Below are positions 8,650-17,679 of a stretch of 64,000 nt of DNA, in pieces. The DNA comes from Nocardioides sp. Root140. GTDB taxonomy: Bacteria; Actinomycetota; Actinomycetes; Propionibacteriales; Nocardioidaceae. A program made the position numbers and the translations under genes. Position 1 is the first letter of the stretch. The number at the start of each line of letters is the position of its first letter. Below the pieces are notes generated by a model. It was not told the origin of the DNA, did not search any database, and was given only the letters and a program-made list of their open reading frames with translations. The stretch covers positions 663,722 through 727,721 of the forward strand of contig NZ_LMFI01000010.1 in assembly GCF_001426745.1 (NCBI RefSeq), read 5' to 3'.

Positions 8650-10215
8650 GTGTCAGACAAGCGCCCCCGCCGTACCTTCGCCGTCATCAGCCACCCCGAC
8701 GCCGGCAAGTCCACGCTCACCGAAGCCCTCGCCCTGCATGCGCGGGTGATCACCGAGGCCGGCGCCGTCCACGGCAAGGGCGGTCGCCGCGCCACGGTCT
8801 CGGACTGGATGGACATGGAGAAGGCCCGCGGCATCTCGATCACGTCCGCGGCCCTCCAGTTCGTCTACCGCGACCACGTCATCAACCTCGTCGACACCCC
8901 CGGCCACAGCGACTTCTCCGAGGACACCTACCGGGTGCTCTCCGCGGTCGACTCGGCAGTGATGCTGGTCGACGCCGGAAAGGGCCTCGAGCCGCAGACC
9001 CTCAAGCTGTTCAAGGTGTGCGCGTTGCGCGGCATCCCGGTGATCACGGTCATCAACAAATGGGACCGTCCCGGGCTCTCCGCCCTCGAGCTGATGGACC
9101 TCATCGAGCAGCAGATCAAGCTGCGGCCCACGCCCCTGACCTGGCCGGTCGGCGAGGCGGGCGACTTCCGCGGCGTCCTGGACCGGCGTACGGGCGAGTT
9201 CGTGAAGTACACCCGTACGGCGGGTGGCGCCACGCGTGCCCCCGAGCGCCGGATGCCGCCGTCCGAGGTCGACGCGACGGACGCCGACGTCTGGACCGAC
9301 GCCGTGGAGGAGCACGAGCTGCTCGCCGCGGACGACGCCGACCACGACCAGGACCGCTTCCTGGCCGGGGAGACCACACCGGTCATGTTCGCCTCCGCGC
9401 TGCAGAACTTCGGGGTGGCCCAGCTGCTCGACCTGCTGCTCGACCTCGCCCCCGCACCGCACGTCACCGCCGGGGTCGACGGCTCGTTGCGACAGGTCGA
9501 CGACGACTTCAGTGCCTTCGTGTTCAAGGTGCAGTCGGGCATGAACGCCGCCCACCGCGACCGGCTCGCCTACGCGCGCATCGTGTCCGGCGCCTTCGAC
9601 CGCGGCATGGTCGTGACGCATGCGACCACGGGCAAGCCGTTCGCGACGAAATACGCCCAGGCGGTCTTCGGGCGCGAGGTGTCGTCCATCGAGCACGCCT
9701 ACCCGGGCGACATCGTCGGGTTCGTCAACGCCCAGTCGCTGCGCGTCGGCGACACGGTGTACGTCGGCGACCCGATCGAGTACCCGCCGGTGCCGACGTT
9801 CGCCCCCGAGCACTTCATGACCGCGACCGCCAAGGACATCGGCCGCTACAAGCAGTTCCGCCGGGGCATCGAGCAGCTGGACCAGGAAGGCGTCGTCCAG
9901 GTGCTGCGCTCGGACCTGCGCGGCGACCAGAGCCCGGTGCTCGCCGCGGTCGGCCCCATGCAGTTCGAGGTCGTGCAGGAACGCATGACCAACGAGTTCA
10001 ACTCACCGATCCGGTTGTCGCGACTCGACTACCAGGTGGCTCGGCGCACCGACGCCGAGGGCGCGAAGGCCCTGGCCGGGGCACGGGGCTGCGAGGTGCT
10101 CCAGCGTTCCGACGGCACCTACCTGGCGATCTTCACCGACCAGTGGCGGGCCACCGCGACCGCCCGCGACAAGCCCGACGTCATGCTCGAGGCCTTGCCC
10201 GCCGGCGGAAGCTGA
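8650..10215 (+). CDS. prfC: Peptide chain release factor 3
   Basis: 521 residues. A GTPase of the translation-factor family that recycles RF1/RF2 from ribosomes after peptide release. The G-domain motifs are clear: HPDAGKST near residue 15, the MEKARGISI switch I, DTPGHSDF near 85 and NKWD near 139, followed by the RF3-specific domains. The start is GTG 8650. No convincing Shine-Dalgarno is present, but a TAGATT element seven bases upstream fits a -10 box for a leaderless transcript, common in actinobacteria. The 3' end overlaps the convergent CHAD gene by 35 bp. Confidence 0.95.
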   Translation: MSDKRPRRTFAVISHPDAGKSTLTEALALHARVITEAGAVHGKGGRRATVSDWMDMEKARGISITSAALQFVYRDHVINLVDTPGHSDFSEDTYRVLSAVDSAVMLVDAGKGLEPQTLKLFKVCALRGIPVITVINKWDRPGLSALELMDLIEQQIKLRPTPLTWPVGEAGDFRGVLDRRTGEFVKYTRTAGGATRAPERRMPPSEVDATDADVWTDAVEEHELLAADDADHDQDRFLAGETTPVMFASALQNFGVAQLLDLLLDLAPAPHVTAGVDGSLRQVDDDFSAFVFKVQSGMNAAHRDRLAYARIVSGAFDRGMVVTHATTGKPFATKYAQAVFGREVSSIEHAYPGDIVGFVNAQSLRVGDTVYVGDPIEYPPVPTFAPEHFMTATAKDIGRYKQFRRGIEQLDQEGVVQVLRSDLRGDQSPVLAAVGPMQFEVVQERMTNEFNSPIRLSRLDYQVARRTDAEGAKALAGARGCEVLQRSDGTYLAIFTDQWRATATARDKPDVMLEALPAGGS

Positions 10216-11056
10216 CGCTCGGGCGCCGGGCCCGCAGCGAGTCGAGGGCCGGCCCGTACTGCTCGCGGGCTCGCTCGGCGCGGACCTGTTCGTGCACGAG
10301 CAGGCGCAGGAGGGCCAGTTCGGCGTCTCCGGCCAGCGTGGTCTCCGAGGCGAACTCCCGGAGGAGCTGCTGGCACCGCGCGCTGTCCTGGTGCTCACCC
10401 AGCGTCTTCTGCAGCCGCTTGGCCGCCGCCGCCAGATGGTCAGCCGGTGACCCGAAGACAGGTACGACGACCTCGGCCGCGTGGCGCAGCCGCTTGGTGG
10501 CCTTGCGCACCTCGTGCAGCAGCAGGTCGCGATCGGCGTCGGTGCGTGCACGACCCGCGGCCTTGGCGCGACGGGCGAGCCGCTTCCAGTCGCGGCGAAC
10601 CCCCACTCCTAGGACGTCGTGGGCCGCGGCCTGCGCCTCCGGGGCCCACGGTGGCTCCTCGACCAAGGCGTCCAGGGCATCGAAGAGGTGGAGGCACGGC
10701 GGTGAGTCGAGCGCCTGTCTGACGTGTGCAATGCCTTCGTCGTGGCGCAGATCCAGGCGTGCCGCCAACTCCTGGGGTCCCAGCCCGGCCAACCGGTCAC
10801 GCAACACCTCGGCGTCGCGCGCTTCGCCCAGCACTCCCGCAAGCCACTTCAGCTCGTCGCGCAGTGCCCGGGATGAGTCAGCCGTGAGCATCGGTCGGAA
10901 CGTCGCGAGGGCACTGCGCAGACGCCTGGTGGTCACCCGCATCCTGTGCACGGCGTCCGGCTCGTCGGCCCGCACCGGGCCCCGGAGCTCACGAAGTTGC
11001 TGGACCTGTGTGCGGAGGTGGGGGTGCAGCACCTCGGCGGCCGAGAAGTGCCTCAT
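10181..11056 (-). CDS. CHAD-domain protein
   Basis: 291 residues. An alpha-helical CHAD domain with paired conserved His/Arg elements: VHRMRVTTRRLRSAL near residue 36 and LLHEVRKATKRLRHAAEV near 178. CHAD domains bind inorganic polyphosphate and often accompany CYTH phosphatases, but no CYTH domain is fused or adjacent. The C-terminal tail is Arg-rich. The start is ATG 11056. It overlaps the end of prfC convergently and is divergent from a LysR gene. The family assignment is firm; the cellular role is unknown. Confidence 0.88.
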   Translation of the reverse strand: MRHFSAAEVLHPHLRTQVQQLRELRGPVRADEPDAVHRMRVTTRRLRSALATFRPMLTADSSRALRDELKWLAGVLGEARDAEVLRDRLAGLGPQELAARLDLRHDEGIAHVRQALDSPPCLHLFDALDALVEEPPWAPEAQAAAHDVLGVGVRRDWKRLARRAKAAGRARTDADRDLLLHEVRKATKRLRHAAEVVVPVFGSPADHLAAAAKRLQKTLGEHQDSARCQQLLREFASETTLAGDAELALLRLLVHEQVRAERAREQYGPALDSLRARRPSVSFRRRARPRA

Positions 11057-11122
11057 GTCCGGAGGCTACTCGCGCCAGGTGTCCGGGAAGCCGTTCGATC
11101 CATGCACTGTCATCATGGGTGG

Positions 11123-12019
11123 ATGGAGCTGGACACGATTCGCGCATTCCTGGCCGTGGCTGACGGCAGCACCGTGACCGAGACCGCCGAGCAGCTCCAT
11201 CGCACGCAACCCGCGGTGTCCCGGGCGCTGGCCCGGCTCGAGCGCGAGGTGGGCACCCCGCTGCTGCAACGCGTCGGGCGCGGCCTGACGCTGACGCCGG
11301 CCGGCCGTGAGCTGGCCGGGCACGCCCGGGACACCCTCGACGCCTACGAGCGGGGCATGCGATCGGTGCAGGACATCACCGCACCGGACGGCGGCTTCGT
11401 CCCCCTCGCCTTCCTGCACACCCTGGGGACCTGGCTCGTCCCCGAGCTGATCCGTGGCTTCCGCGCCGAACGCCCGAACGTGCGGTTCGACCTGCGCCAG
11501 CACGGGGACGCGGGCCTGATCGACGACCTGCTCAACGGTGTCGTCGACCTCGCCATCACCGGTGATCGACCGCAGCTGAAGCAGCTCGAGAGCCGCCAGC
11601 TGTTCCAGGAGCCCCTGCGCCTCGTGGTGCCACCCGACCACCGACTCGCCTCTCGACGTACGGCGCGGCTCGGCGACGTCGCGCACGAGGAGTTCATCGT
11701 GCTGAAACGGGGATTCAGCCTGCGCTCGGTCACCGAGGACCTGTGCGCGCAGGTCGGGTTCACGCCACAGATCGGCTTCGAGGGCGAGGAGGTCGAGACC
11801 CTCCGGGGGCTGGTCTCGGCGGGCCTCGGAGTCGCCCTGCTGCCCGAGTCGCGCAGCGGCGCCGCGCCCATCGCGCCCTCCCTGCGCATCACCGACGTGC
11901 GCGCCTCACGAGAGATCGGTCTTGCCTGGGTCCGCGACCGCCACCTGCCGCCGGCGTCCGCGCAGTTCCGGGACCACGCGCTCCGCACCAGCTCGAAGAT
12001 CCATGTGTCTGACGCATGA
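11123..12019 (+). CDS. LysR-family transcriptional regulator
   Basis: 298 residues from ATG 11123; upstream in-frame codons run antisense into the CHAD gene and are rejected. The N terminus is the LysR winged HTH (ELDTIRAFLAVADGSTVTET, AVSRALARLEREVG). The remainder is a LysR substrate-binding domain with the usual SAGLGVALLPES segment near residue 236. It lies 84 bp upstream of aceE on the same strand. LysR genes more often sit divergent from their target, so control of pyruvate dehydrogenase is possible but not shown. The inducer is unknown. Confidence 0.9.
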   Translation: MELDTIRAFLAVADGSTVTETAEQLHRTQPAVSRALARLEREVGTPLLQRVGRGLTLTPAGRELAGHARDTLDAYERGMRSVQDITAPDGGFVPLAFLHTLGTWLVPELIRGFRAERPNVRFDLRQHGDAGLIDDLLNGVVDLAITGDRPQLKQLESRQLFQEPLRLVVPPDHRLASRRTARLGDVAHEEFIVLKRGFSLRSVTEDLCAQVGFTPQIGFEGEEVETLRGLVSAGLGVALLPESRSGAAPIAPSLRITDVRASREIGLAWVRDRHLPPASAQFRDHALRTSSKIHVSDA

Positions 12020-12103
12020 ATTGATGTCCAACTAGGCATTAGACGCATTCCAGAACTGCCTTGAGGATGGTGGTGCACATCTCCATCGACCTGAGGACAC
12101 GGG

Positions 12104-14752
12104 ATGACAGACATCGACCCCGCCGAGACACAGGAATGGCGCGACGCACTCGCCGCCGTCCTGGAGTTCGAGGGCGAGGCGCGCAGCGAGTTCCTCCTGG
12201 ACCAGGTCCTGGAGGAGGCGCAGCGCCTCGGCTCACGGGTGCCGTTCGTGGCCACGACGCCGTACGTCAACACCGTCGCGGCGAGTGACGAGCCGACCCA
12301 CCCGGGCGACCGCGAGATCGAGCACAGCATCCGGTCCGTGATCCGCTGGAACGCGCTCGCGATGGTGCTCCGCGCCAACAAGGAGTCGACCGAGCTCGGC
12401 GGCCACCTCTCCAGCTTCCAGTCCGCCGCAACCCTCTACGACGTGGGCTTCCAGCACTTCTGGCACGCCGCGTCCGACGACCACGGCGGCGACCTGGTCT
12501 ACGTCCAGGGCCACCTCTCCCCCGGCATCTACGCCCGTGCGTTCCTGGAGGGCCGGCTCACGGAGGCCCAGCTCGACAACTTCCGCCAGGAGACCGGCGG
12601 CGCCGGGCTCTCGTCGTACCCCCACCCGTGGCTGATGCCCGACTTCTGGCAGTTCCCCACCGTCTCCATGGGGCTGGGCCCGCTGATGGCGATCTACCAG
12701 GCACGCTTCCTGAAGTACCTGCACGCCCGCGGCCTGGCCGACACCGCCGACCGCAAGGTCTGGGCCTTCCTCGGGGACGGCGAGACCGACGAGCCCGAGT
12801 CGCTCGGCGCGATCTCCATGGCCGCCCGGGAGAAGCTCGACAACCTGGTCTTCGTGGTCAACTGCAACCTGCAGCGGCTCGACGGCCCGGTCCGCGGCAA
12901 CGGCAAGATCATCCAGGAGCTCGAAGGCGTCTTCCGCGGCGCCGGGTGGAACGTCGTCAAGGTCATCTGGGGCTCGGGCTGGGACCAGCTCCTCGCCAAG
13001 GACACCACCGGTGCCCTCAAGCGACGGATGATGGAGTGCGTCGACGGCGAGTACCAGACGTTCAAGTCCAAGGACGGCGCCTACGTCCGCGAGCACTTCT
13101 TCGGTGCCGACCCCGAGCTCGCCCGGATGGTCGCGGACTGGACCGACGACGAGATCTGGCGCCTGACCCGCGGCGGGCACGACCCGCAGAAGGTGTACGC
13201 CGCCTACGCCGCCGCCAACGCCCACACCGGCTCTCCGACCGTGGTGCTGGCCAAGACGGTGAAGGGCTACGGCCTCGGCTCCGCCGGTGAGGGTCAGAAC
13301 ATCACGCACCAGGCGAAGAAGGTCGCCGAGCCCGCACTGCGCGCCTTCCGCGACCGCTTCTCGATCCCCGTCCCGGACGAGCAGCTCCCCGACCTCCCCT
13401 ACGTCTCCTTCGAGGAAGGCTCCGTCGAGCACAAGTACCTGCACGCGCGCCGGCAGGAGCTCGGCGGCTATCTCCCCGAGCGGCGCCGCACCTCGACACC
13501 TCTGGAGGTCCCGGGTGTCGAGGCGTTCGCCGCCCAGACCGCCGGTTCGAAGGGCCGCGCGATCTCGACCACCATGGCCTTCGTCCAGGTGCTCACCAAG
13601 CTGCTGCGCGACAAGAACGTCGGCAACCGGGTCGTCCCGATCGTCCCCGACGAGGCACGCACCTTCGGCATGGAAGGCCTGTTCCGCCAGGTCGGGATCT
13701 TCTCGCAGGCCGGCCAGCTCTACACACCCGAGGACGCCGAGCAGCTGATGTTCTACAAGGAGGACATCAGCGGCCAGATCCTCCAGGAGGGCATCAACGA
13801 GGCCGGCGCCATGTCGTCGTGGATCGCCGCAGCGACGTCGTACTCCAGCAACGACACCCCGATGATCCCGTTCTACATCTACTACTCGATGTTCGGGTTC
13901 CAGCGCATCGGCGACCTCGCGTGGGCGGCCGGCGACATGCGCGCCCGCGGCTTCCTGCTCGGCGGGACCGCCGGGCGCACGACGCTCAACGGCGAGGGCC
14001 TGCAGCACGAGGACGGCCACAGCCACCTTCAGGCCGCGATGATCCCGAACTGCGTGGCCTACGACCCGACGTACGCGTTCGAGCTGGCGGTCATCGTCGC
14101 CGACGGGCTGCGGCGGATGTACGCCGAGCAGGAGGACGTCTTCTACTACCTCACGCTGATGAACGAGAACTACGAGCACCCGGCGATGCCCGAGGGTGTC
14201 ACCGACGGGATCCTCAAGGGCCTCTACCGCCTGCAGCCCGGCAAGGGCCGCGGTGCCGCGAAGGTGAACCTCCTCGGTTCGGGCACCATCCTGCGCGAGG
14301 TGCTCGCCGCCGCCGACCTGCTGGCAGTCGACTTCAAGATCAAGGCCGACGTGTGGAGCGCACCCAGCTTCACCGAGCTGCGTCGCGACGGCCTGGCCAC
14401 CGAGCGGTGGAACACCCTCCACCCGCTCGAGGAGCCGCGCATGTCGTACGTCGAGCAGTGCCTGGGAGACCGCAAGACCCCCGTGGTGGCGGCGACCGAC
14501 TACATGAAGTCCTTCGCCGACCAGATCGCGCGCTTCGTCCCCGGCAGCTACACCGCACTGGGCACCGACGGGTTCGGCCGGTCCGACTACCGCCGCAACC
14601 TGCGCAGCCACTTCGAGGTGGACCGCCACCACATCACCGTCGCCGCACTCAGCAGCCTGGCAGCCGAAGGCATCGTCAGCAGGGACCTCGTCGCCCAGGC
14701 GATCGAGAAGTACGGCATCGACCCCAACCGGCCCGACCCGGCCCACGCGTGA
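12104..14752 (+). CDS. aceE: Pyruvate dehydrogenase E1 component, homodimeric type
   Basis: 882 residues, the length of the single-chain E1 of actinobacteria and gamma-proteobacteria. It decarboxylates pyruvate with thiamine diphosphate and acetylates the lipoyl group of E2. The TPP-binding motif GDGETDEPE...NCN lies near residues 225-260. The N terminus carries the YVNTV and GGHLSSFQS signatures of AceE. The ATG at 12104 follows GAGGACACGGG. aceF starts 11 bp downstream, so the two form an operon. No lpdA (E3) is present in the window, implying that E3 is encoded elsewhere and shared. Confidence 0.96.
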   Translation: MTDIDPAETQEWRDALAAVLEFEGEARSEFLLDQVLEEAQRLGSRVPFVATTPYVNTVAASDEPTHPGDREIEHSIRSVIRWNALAMVLRANKESTELGGHLSSFQSAATLYDVGFQHFWHAASDDHGGDLVYVQGHLSPGIYARAFLEGRLTEAQLDNFRQETGGAGLSSYPHPWLMPDFWQFPTVSMGLGPLMAIYQARFLKYLHARGLADTADRKVWAFLGDGETDEPESLGAISMAAREKLDNLVFVVNCNLQRLDGPVRGNGKIIQELEGVFRGAGWNVVKVIWGSGWDQLLAKDTTGALKRRMMECVDGEYQTFKSKDGAYVREHFFGADPELARMVADWTDDEIWRLTRGGHDPQKVYAAYAAANAHTGSPTVVLAKTVKGYGLGSAGEGQNITHQAKKVAEPALRAFRDRFSIPVPDEQLPDLPYVSFEEGSVEHKYLHARRQELGGYLPERRRTSTPLEVPGVEAFAAQTAGSKGRAISTTMAFVQVLTKLLRDKNVGNRVVPIVPDEARTFGMEGLFRQVGIFSQAGQLYTPEDAEQLMFYKEDISGQILQEGINEAGAMSSWIAAATSYSSNDTPMIPFYIYYSMFGFQRIGDLAWAAGDMRARGFLLGGTAGRTTLNGEGLQHEDGHSHLQAAMIPNCVAYDPTYAFELAVIVADGLRRMYAEQEDVFYYLTLMNENYEHPAMPEGVTDGILKGLYRLQPGKGRGAAKVNLLGSGTILREVLAAADLLAVDFKIKADVWSAPSFTELRRDGLATERWNTLHPLEEPRMSYVEQCLGDRKTPVVAATDYMKSFADQIARFVPGSYTALGTDGFGRSDYRRNLRSHFEVDRHHITVAALSSLAAEGIVSRDLVAQAIEKYGIDPNRPDPAHA

Positions 14753-14763
14753 GGACAGCAACG

Positions 14764-16032
14764 ATGGAGATCAAGGTTCCCGACATCGGTGACTTCACCG
14801 ACGTACCCGTCATCGAGCTCCTGGTCAGCCCCGGAGACGTCGTCCAGGCCGAGGACCCGCTCGTCACCCTGGAGACCGACAAGGCCACGATGGAGATCCC
14901 TTCCCCGGTCGCCGGCACGATCGTGTCGCTGTCGGTCAAGGTCGACGACCTGGTCAGCCGGGGCAGCGTGATCGCGATCGCCGAGACCGCCGAGGCCGGC
15001 CCGGAGACGGTCGAGACCCCCGAGACCCCCGAGGCCCCCGAGGCCGTCGAGACTCCCGAGCCCGTCGAGGTCCCCGAGACACCCACTCCGGCTGCCGTGC
15101 CCGCGCCGGTGGAACCCGCGCCGGCCGCGGACTCCGAGACCAGCGGCACCCTCCGTGCCACTCCCCTCGTACGCCGACTCGCCCGTGAGCTCACGGTCGA
15201 CCTCGCGACTGTCACCGGCAGTGGCCCCGGACGCCGCGTGACGAAGCAGGACCTGCTCACCCACTACGAGCGCTCACTCGCGCCCTCGGCGGCGGGCTCG
15301 AGCGGCATCCCCGCCGTTCCGGAGGTCGACTTCTCGAAGTTCGGCCCGATCCGCACCGTGCCGCTCTCGCGGATCAAGAAGCTCTCGGGGCCCCACCTGC
15401 ACCGCTCCTGGCTCAACGTCCCGCACGTCACCCACTCGGACGAGGCCGACATCACCGACCTCGACGCCTACCGCCGCGAGCTCGACGACACCGCGCGTGC
15501 CGAGGGATACCGCGTCACGCTCCTCAGCTTCCTGCTCAAGGCGGTGGCCGCGAGCCTGCGGAAGTTCCCGGAGGTCAACAGCTCGCTGGCCGGCGACGAG
15601 CTCGTGCTGAAGGACTACGTCCACATCGGTGTCGCGGTCGACACCCCTGACGGCCTCGTGGTGCCCGTCGTACGCGACGTGGACCGCAAGGGGGCGCTGG
15701 AGCTCAGCCGCGAGCTCGGGGACCTGTCCGCCCGGGCCCGGGAGGGCAAGCTCACCGCCGCCGACATGCAGGGCGCGACCTTCACGATCAGCAGCCTCGG
15801 TGGCATCGGCGGCACCGCCTTCACGCCCATCGTCAACGCCCCCGAGGTCGCCATCCTCGGCGTCGTGCGCTCGAAGATGGCGCCGGTCTGGGACGGCGAG
15901 GCCTTCGTGCCCCGACTGATGCTGCCACTGTGCCTGTCCTACGACCACCGTGTCATCGACGGCGCCCTGGCGGCCCGCTTCACCGCCCACCTCACGCAGC
16001 TCACTGCCGACGTGCGCCGCCTCGCGCTGTGA
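14764..16032 (+). CDS. aceF: Dihydrolipoamide acetyltransferase, pyruvate dehydrogenase E2
   Basis: 422 residues from ATG 14764. Domains in order: one N-terminal lipoyl domain with the modified lysine in LETDKATME (about residue 42); a Glu/Pro/Thr-rich linker (about 78-125); the E1/E3 peripheral subunit-binding domain (TPLVRRLARELTVDL near 134); and the C-terminal acyltransferase domain with the catalytic SYDHRVIDG near residue 395. Only one lipoyl domain is present, whereas many actinobacterial E2s have two or three. It pairs with aceE just upstream and ends 10 bp from the convergent photolyase gene. Confidence 0.95.
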   Translation: MEIKVPDIGDFTDVPVIELLVSPGDVVQAEDPLVTLETDKATMEIPSPVAGTIVSLSVKVDDLVSRGSVIAIAETAEAGPETVETPETPEAPEAVETPEPVEVPETPTPAAVPAPVEPAPAADSETSGTLRATPLVRRLARELTVDLATVTGSGPGRRVTKQDLLTHYERSLAPSAAGSSGIPAVPEVDFSKFGPIRTVPLSRIKKLSGPHLHRSWLNVPHVTHSDEADITDLDAYRRELDDTARAEGYRVTLLSFLLKAVAASLRKFPEVNSSLAGDELVLKDYVHIGVAVDTPDGLVVPVVRDVDRKGALELSRELGDLSARAREGKLTAADMQGATFTISSLGGIGGTAFTPIVNAPEVAILGVVRSKMAPVWDGEAFVPRLMLPLCLSYDHRVIDGALAARFTAHLTQLTADVRRLAL

Positions 16033-16042
16033 GTGGCTGCGC

Positions 16043-17413
16043 TCAACGGTCCCGGGCCTCGAGGAACCGGCGCCGACCCTCGGCCAGGTCGACGATCGGC
16101 TCCGGGTAGTCCAGCCGCGACCGGACCTCGTCGGGCAGCCTCCACGGCCGATGGACCGCACCGCCCTCGACGTCGGCGAGCTCCGGAACGTAGTGGCGCA
16201 CGTAGTCGCCGTCCGGGTCGTGGCGGTCGGCCTGGGTCAGCGGGTTGAGCACCCGGTTGGGACGGCTGTCTGTTCCGGTGCCGGCCACCCACTGCCAGTT
16301 CAGCTGGTTGTTGGAGACCTCACCGTCCACGAGGTGGTGCAGGAAGTGCCGGGCACCTTCTCGCCAGTCGAGGTAGAGCGTCTTGGTCAGGAAGCTGCCC
16401 ACGAGCAGTCGGGCCCGGTTGTGCATCCAGCCCTCTTCGCGCAGCTGCCGCATCGCCGCGTCGATGATGGGGAATCCGGTGCGCCCTTCCTGCCAGGCGC
16501 GCAGGTCGTCGGCGTCCTGGCGCCATCGGTCGCCGCGGTCGCGGTAGTCCGTGTGAGCGGCGTCGGGGCGGGCCGCCAGGACCTGCAGGTGGAAGTCGCG
16601 CCACGCCAGCTGGCGCACGAAAGCCTGCGCTCCCTGCGACCGTCCGGCGTTCGCCACCAGCTCGACCGGCGACACACAGCCGAAGTGCAGGTACGGCGAC
16701 AGACGCGAGGTGGCATCGCCGGGAAGGTCGTCGTGCCGGTCCTCGTAGTCGGTGACCGACGAGTCCAGCCACGCACTCATCCGCCGACGCCCCGCCGTCT
16801 CACCGCCCACGGGCAGGTGACGGGCCAGCGAGTCGCCGGGGGAGAGCGTGTCGGCGGTCGGAATCCGTCCCCGCCGTACTCGTGGCGAGACGAGTCGGGG
16901 GCCCTGGCCCAGCACCGGACGAAGGGGCCGATCCGACCAGCGGCGGTGGTACGGCGTGAACACCGCGAAGTGATCGCTCTTGTCGGGGGTGACGACGCCG
17001 GGCGGTGACACCGTCAGGGTCTCGTCGTGCACGACCACGTCCACGGCGCTGCCGTCGACCGCGTTCCTCAGGCGCTCCAGGCGACGCTGTGCGTGCCGGC
17101 TCCAGTCGCCCGAGAGATGGACGCTGCTCGCACCGACCTCCCGCGCGAGCGCGGCGACTTCGTCGGCGGGGTCTCCGCGCCGTACGACCAGGCCGTCGGA
17201 ACCACACCCCCGCAGCGACTCGTCCAGGTCGGACAGGGAGTCGGTCAGGAACGCCGCGCGGTTGGGAGCGAGGTACGTCGACCCGGCGATCGCATCGTCG
17301 AACACGAACAGCGGAAGCACGTGGTCGGCCTGGTCCGCGGCGGCCTGCAGTGTCGGGTTGTCGTGCACCCTCAGGTCGCGGGTGAAGAGCACGATGGCCG
17401 TTCGTGTCGTCAT
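16043..17413 (-). CDS. phr: Deoxyribodipyrimidine photolyase / cryptochrome family
   Basis: 456 residues, the normal length for class I CPD photolyase, a light-driven flavoenzyme that reverses cyclobutane pyrimidine dimers. The N-terminal antenna-binding alpha/beta domain begins TAIVLFTRDLRVHDNP. The FAD domain contains SPYLHFG, WRDF near residue 270, WMHNRARLLVGSF near 338 and NWQWVAGTGTDS near 380. It is the last gene of a six-gene minus-strand operon; its ATG overlaps the stop of the sigma-like gene by four bases. That coupling and the upstream MerR-DICT regulator suggest induction by light or stress. Photolyase versus signalling cryptochrome cannot be separated by eye. Confidence 0.93.
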   Translation of the reverse strand: MTTRTAIVLFTRDLRVHDNPTLQAAADQADHVLPLFVFDDAIAGSTYLAPNRAAFLTDSLSDLDESLRGCGSDGLVVRRGDPADEVAALAREVGASSVHLSGDWSRHAQRRLERLRNAVDGSAVDVVVHDETLTVSPPGVVTPDKSDHFAVFTPYHRRWSDRPLRPVLGQGPRLVSPRVRRGRIPTADTLSPGDSLARHLPVGGETAGRRRMSAWLDSSVTDYEDRHDDLPGDATSRLSPYLHFGCVSPVELVANAGRSQGAQAFVRQLAWRDFHLQVLAARPDAAHTDYRDRGDRWRQDADDLRAWQEGRTGFPIIDAAMRQLREEGWMHNRARLLVGSFLTKTLYLDWREGARHFLHHLVDGEVSNNQLNWQWVAGTGTDSRPNRVLNPLTQADRHDPDGDYVRHYVPELADVEGGAVHRPWRLPDEVRSRLDYPEPIVDLAEGRRRFLEARDR

Positions 17414-17679
17414 GGTCTCTCCTCATGGGTCTGTCGGGCCGACGACTGCACCAGGGACAACAACCAGGTGAGCGCCCGCTCGCGGGTCGGGTCGAATCGG
17501 GATGCGGACCGCCAGGCCGCGGCGTAGGCACCGAGCAGGAGGCTCTCGGCGCGTTCGACGTCCCCGGCCAGGCACCGGGCGAGCAGGTACGCCGGCGTGC
17601 ACGTGGCGTCGTAGAACTCCGCGAAGGCGGCCCGGTCCGCGGAGCCCGCGCGGACGAGCAGGTCGCAGGTGGGCGTCAT
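17410..17679 (-). CDS. Sigma-70 region-2-only protein (truncated ECF-like)
   Basis: 89 residues that read like region 2 of an ECF/SigK-type sigma factor: AFAEFYDAT, a helix with AERAESLLLGAYAAAW in place of the usual Q-EVFL-W, then RFDPTRERALTWLL and the start of the region 2-4 linker. No region 4 follows: the stop overlaps the photolyase start (ATGA), and its own start overlaps the CPBP gene stop (ATGA). It is therefore a compact gene locked into the operon rather than a sequencing frameshift. It may bind core RNA polymerase without recognising -35 elements, or be a relic. The function is inference. Confidence 0.7.
   Translation of the reverse strand: MTPTCDLLVRAGSADRAAFAEFYDATCTPAYLLARCLAGDVERAESLLLGAYAAAWRSASRFDPTRERALTWLLSLVQSSARQTHEERP

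Noticed and set aside
12233..14761. 842-codon open frame antisense to aceE
   Set aside because: It is the mirror of a highly conserved E1 gene and its translation is the low-complexity Val/Gly/Leu/Arg pattern expected of antisense frames in GC-rich DNA. No start signal or family motif was seen.
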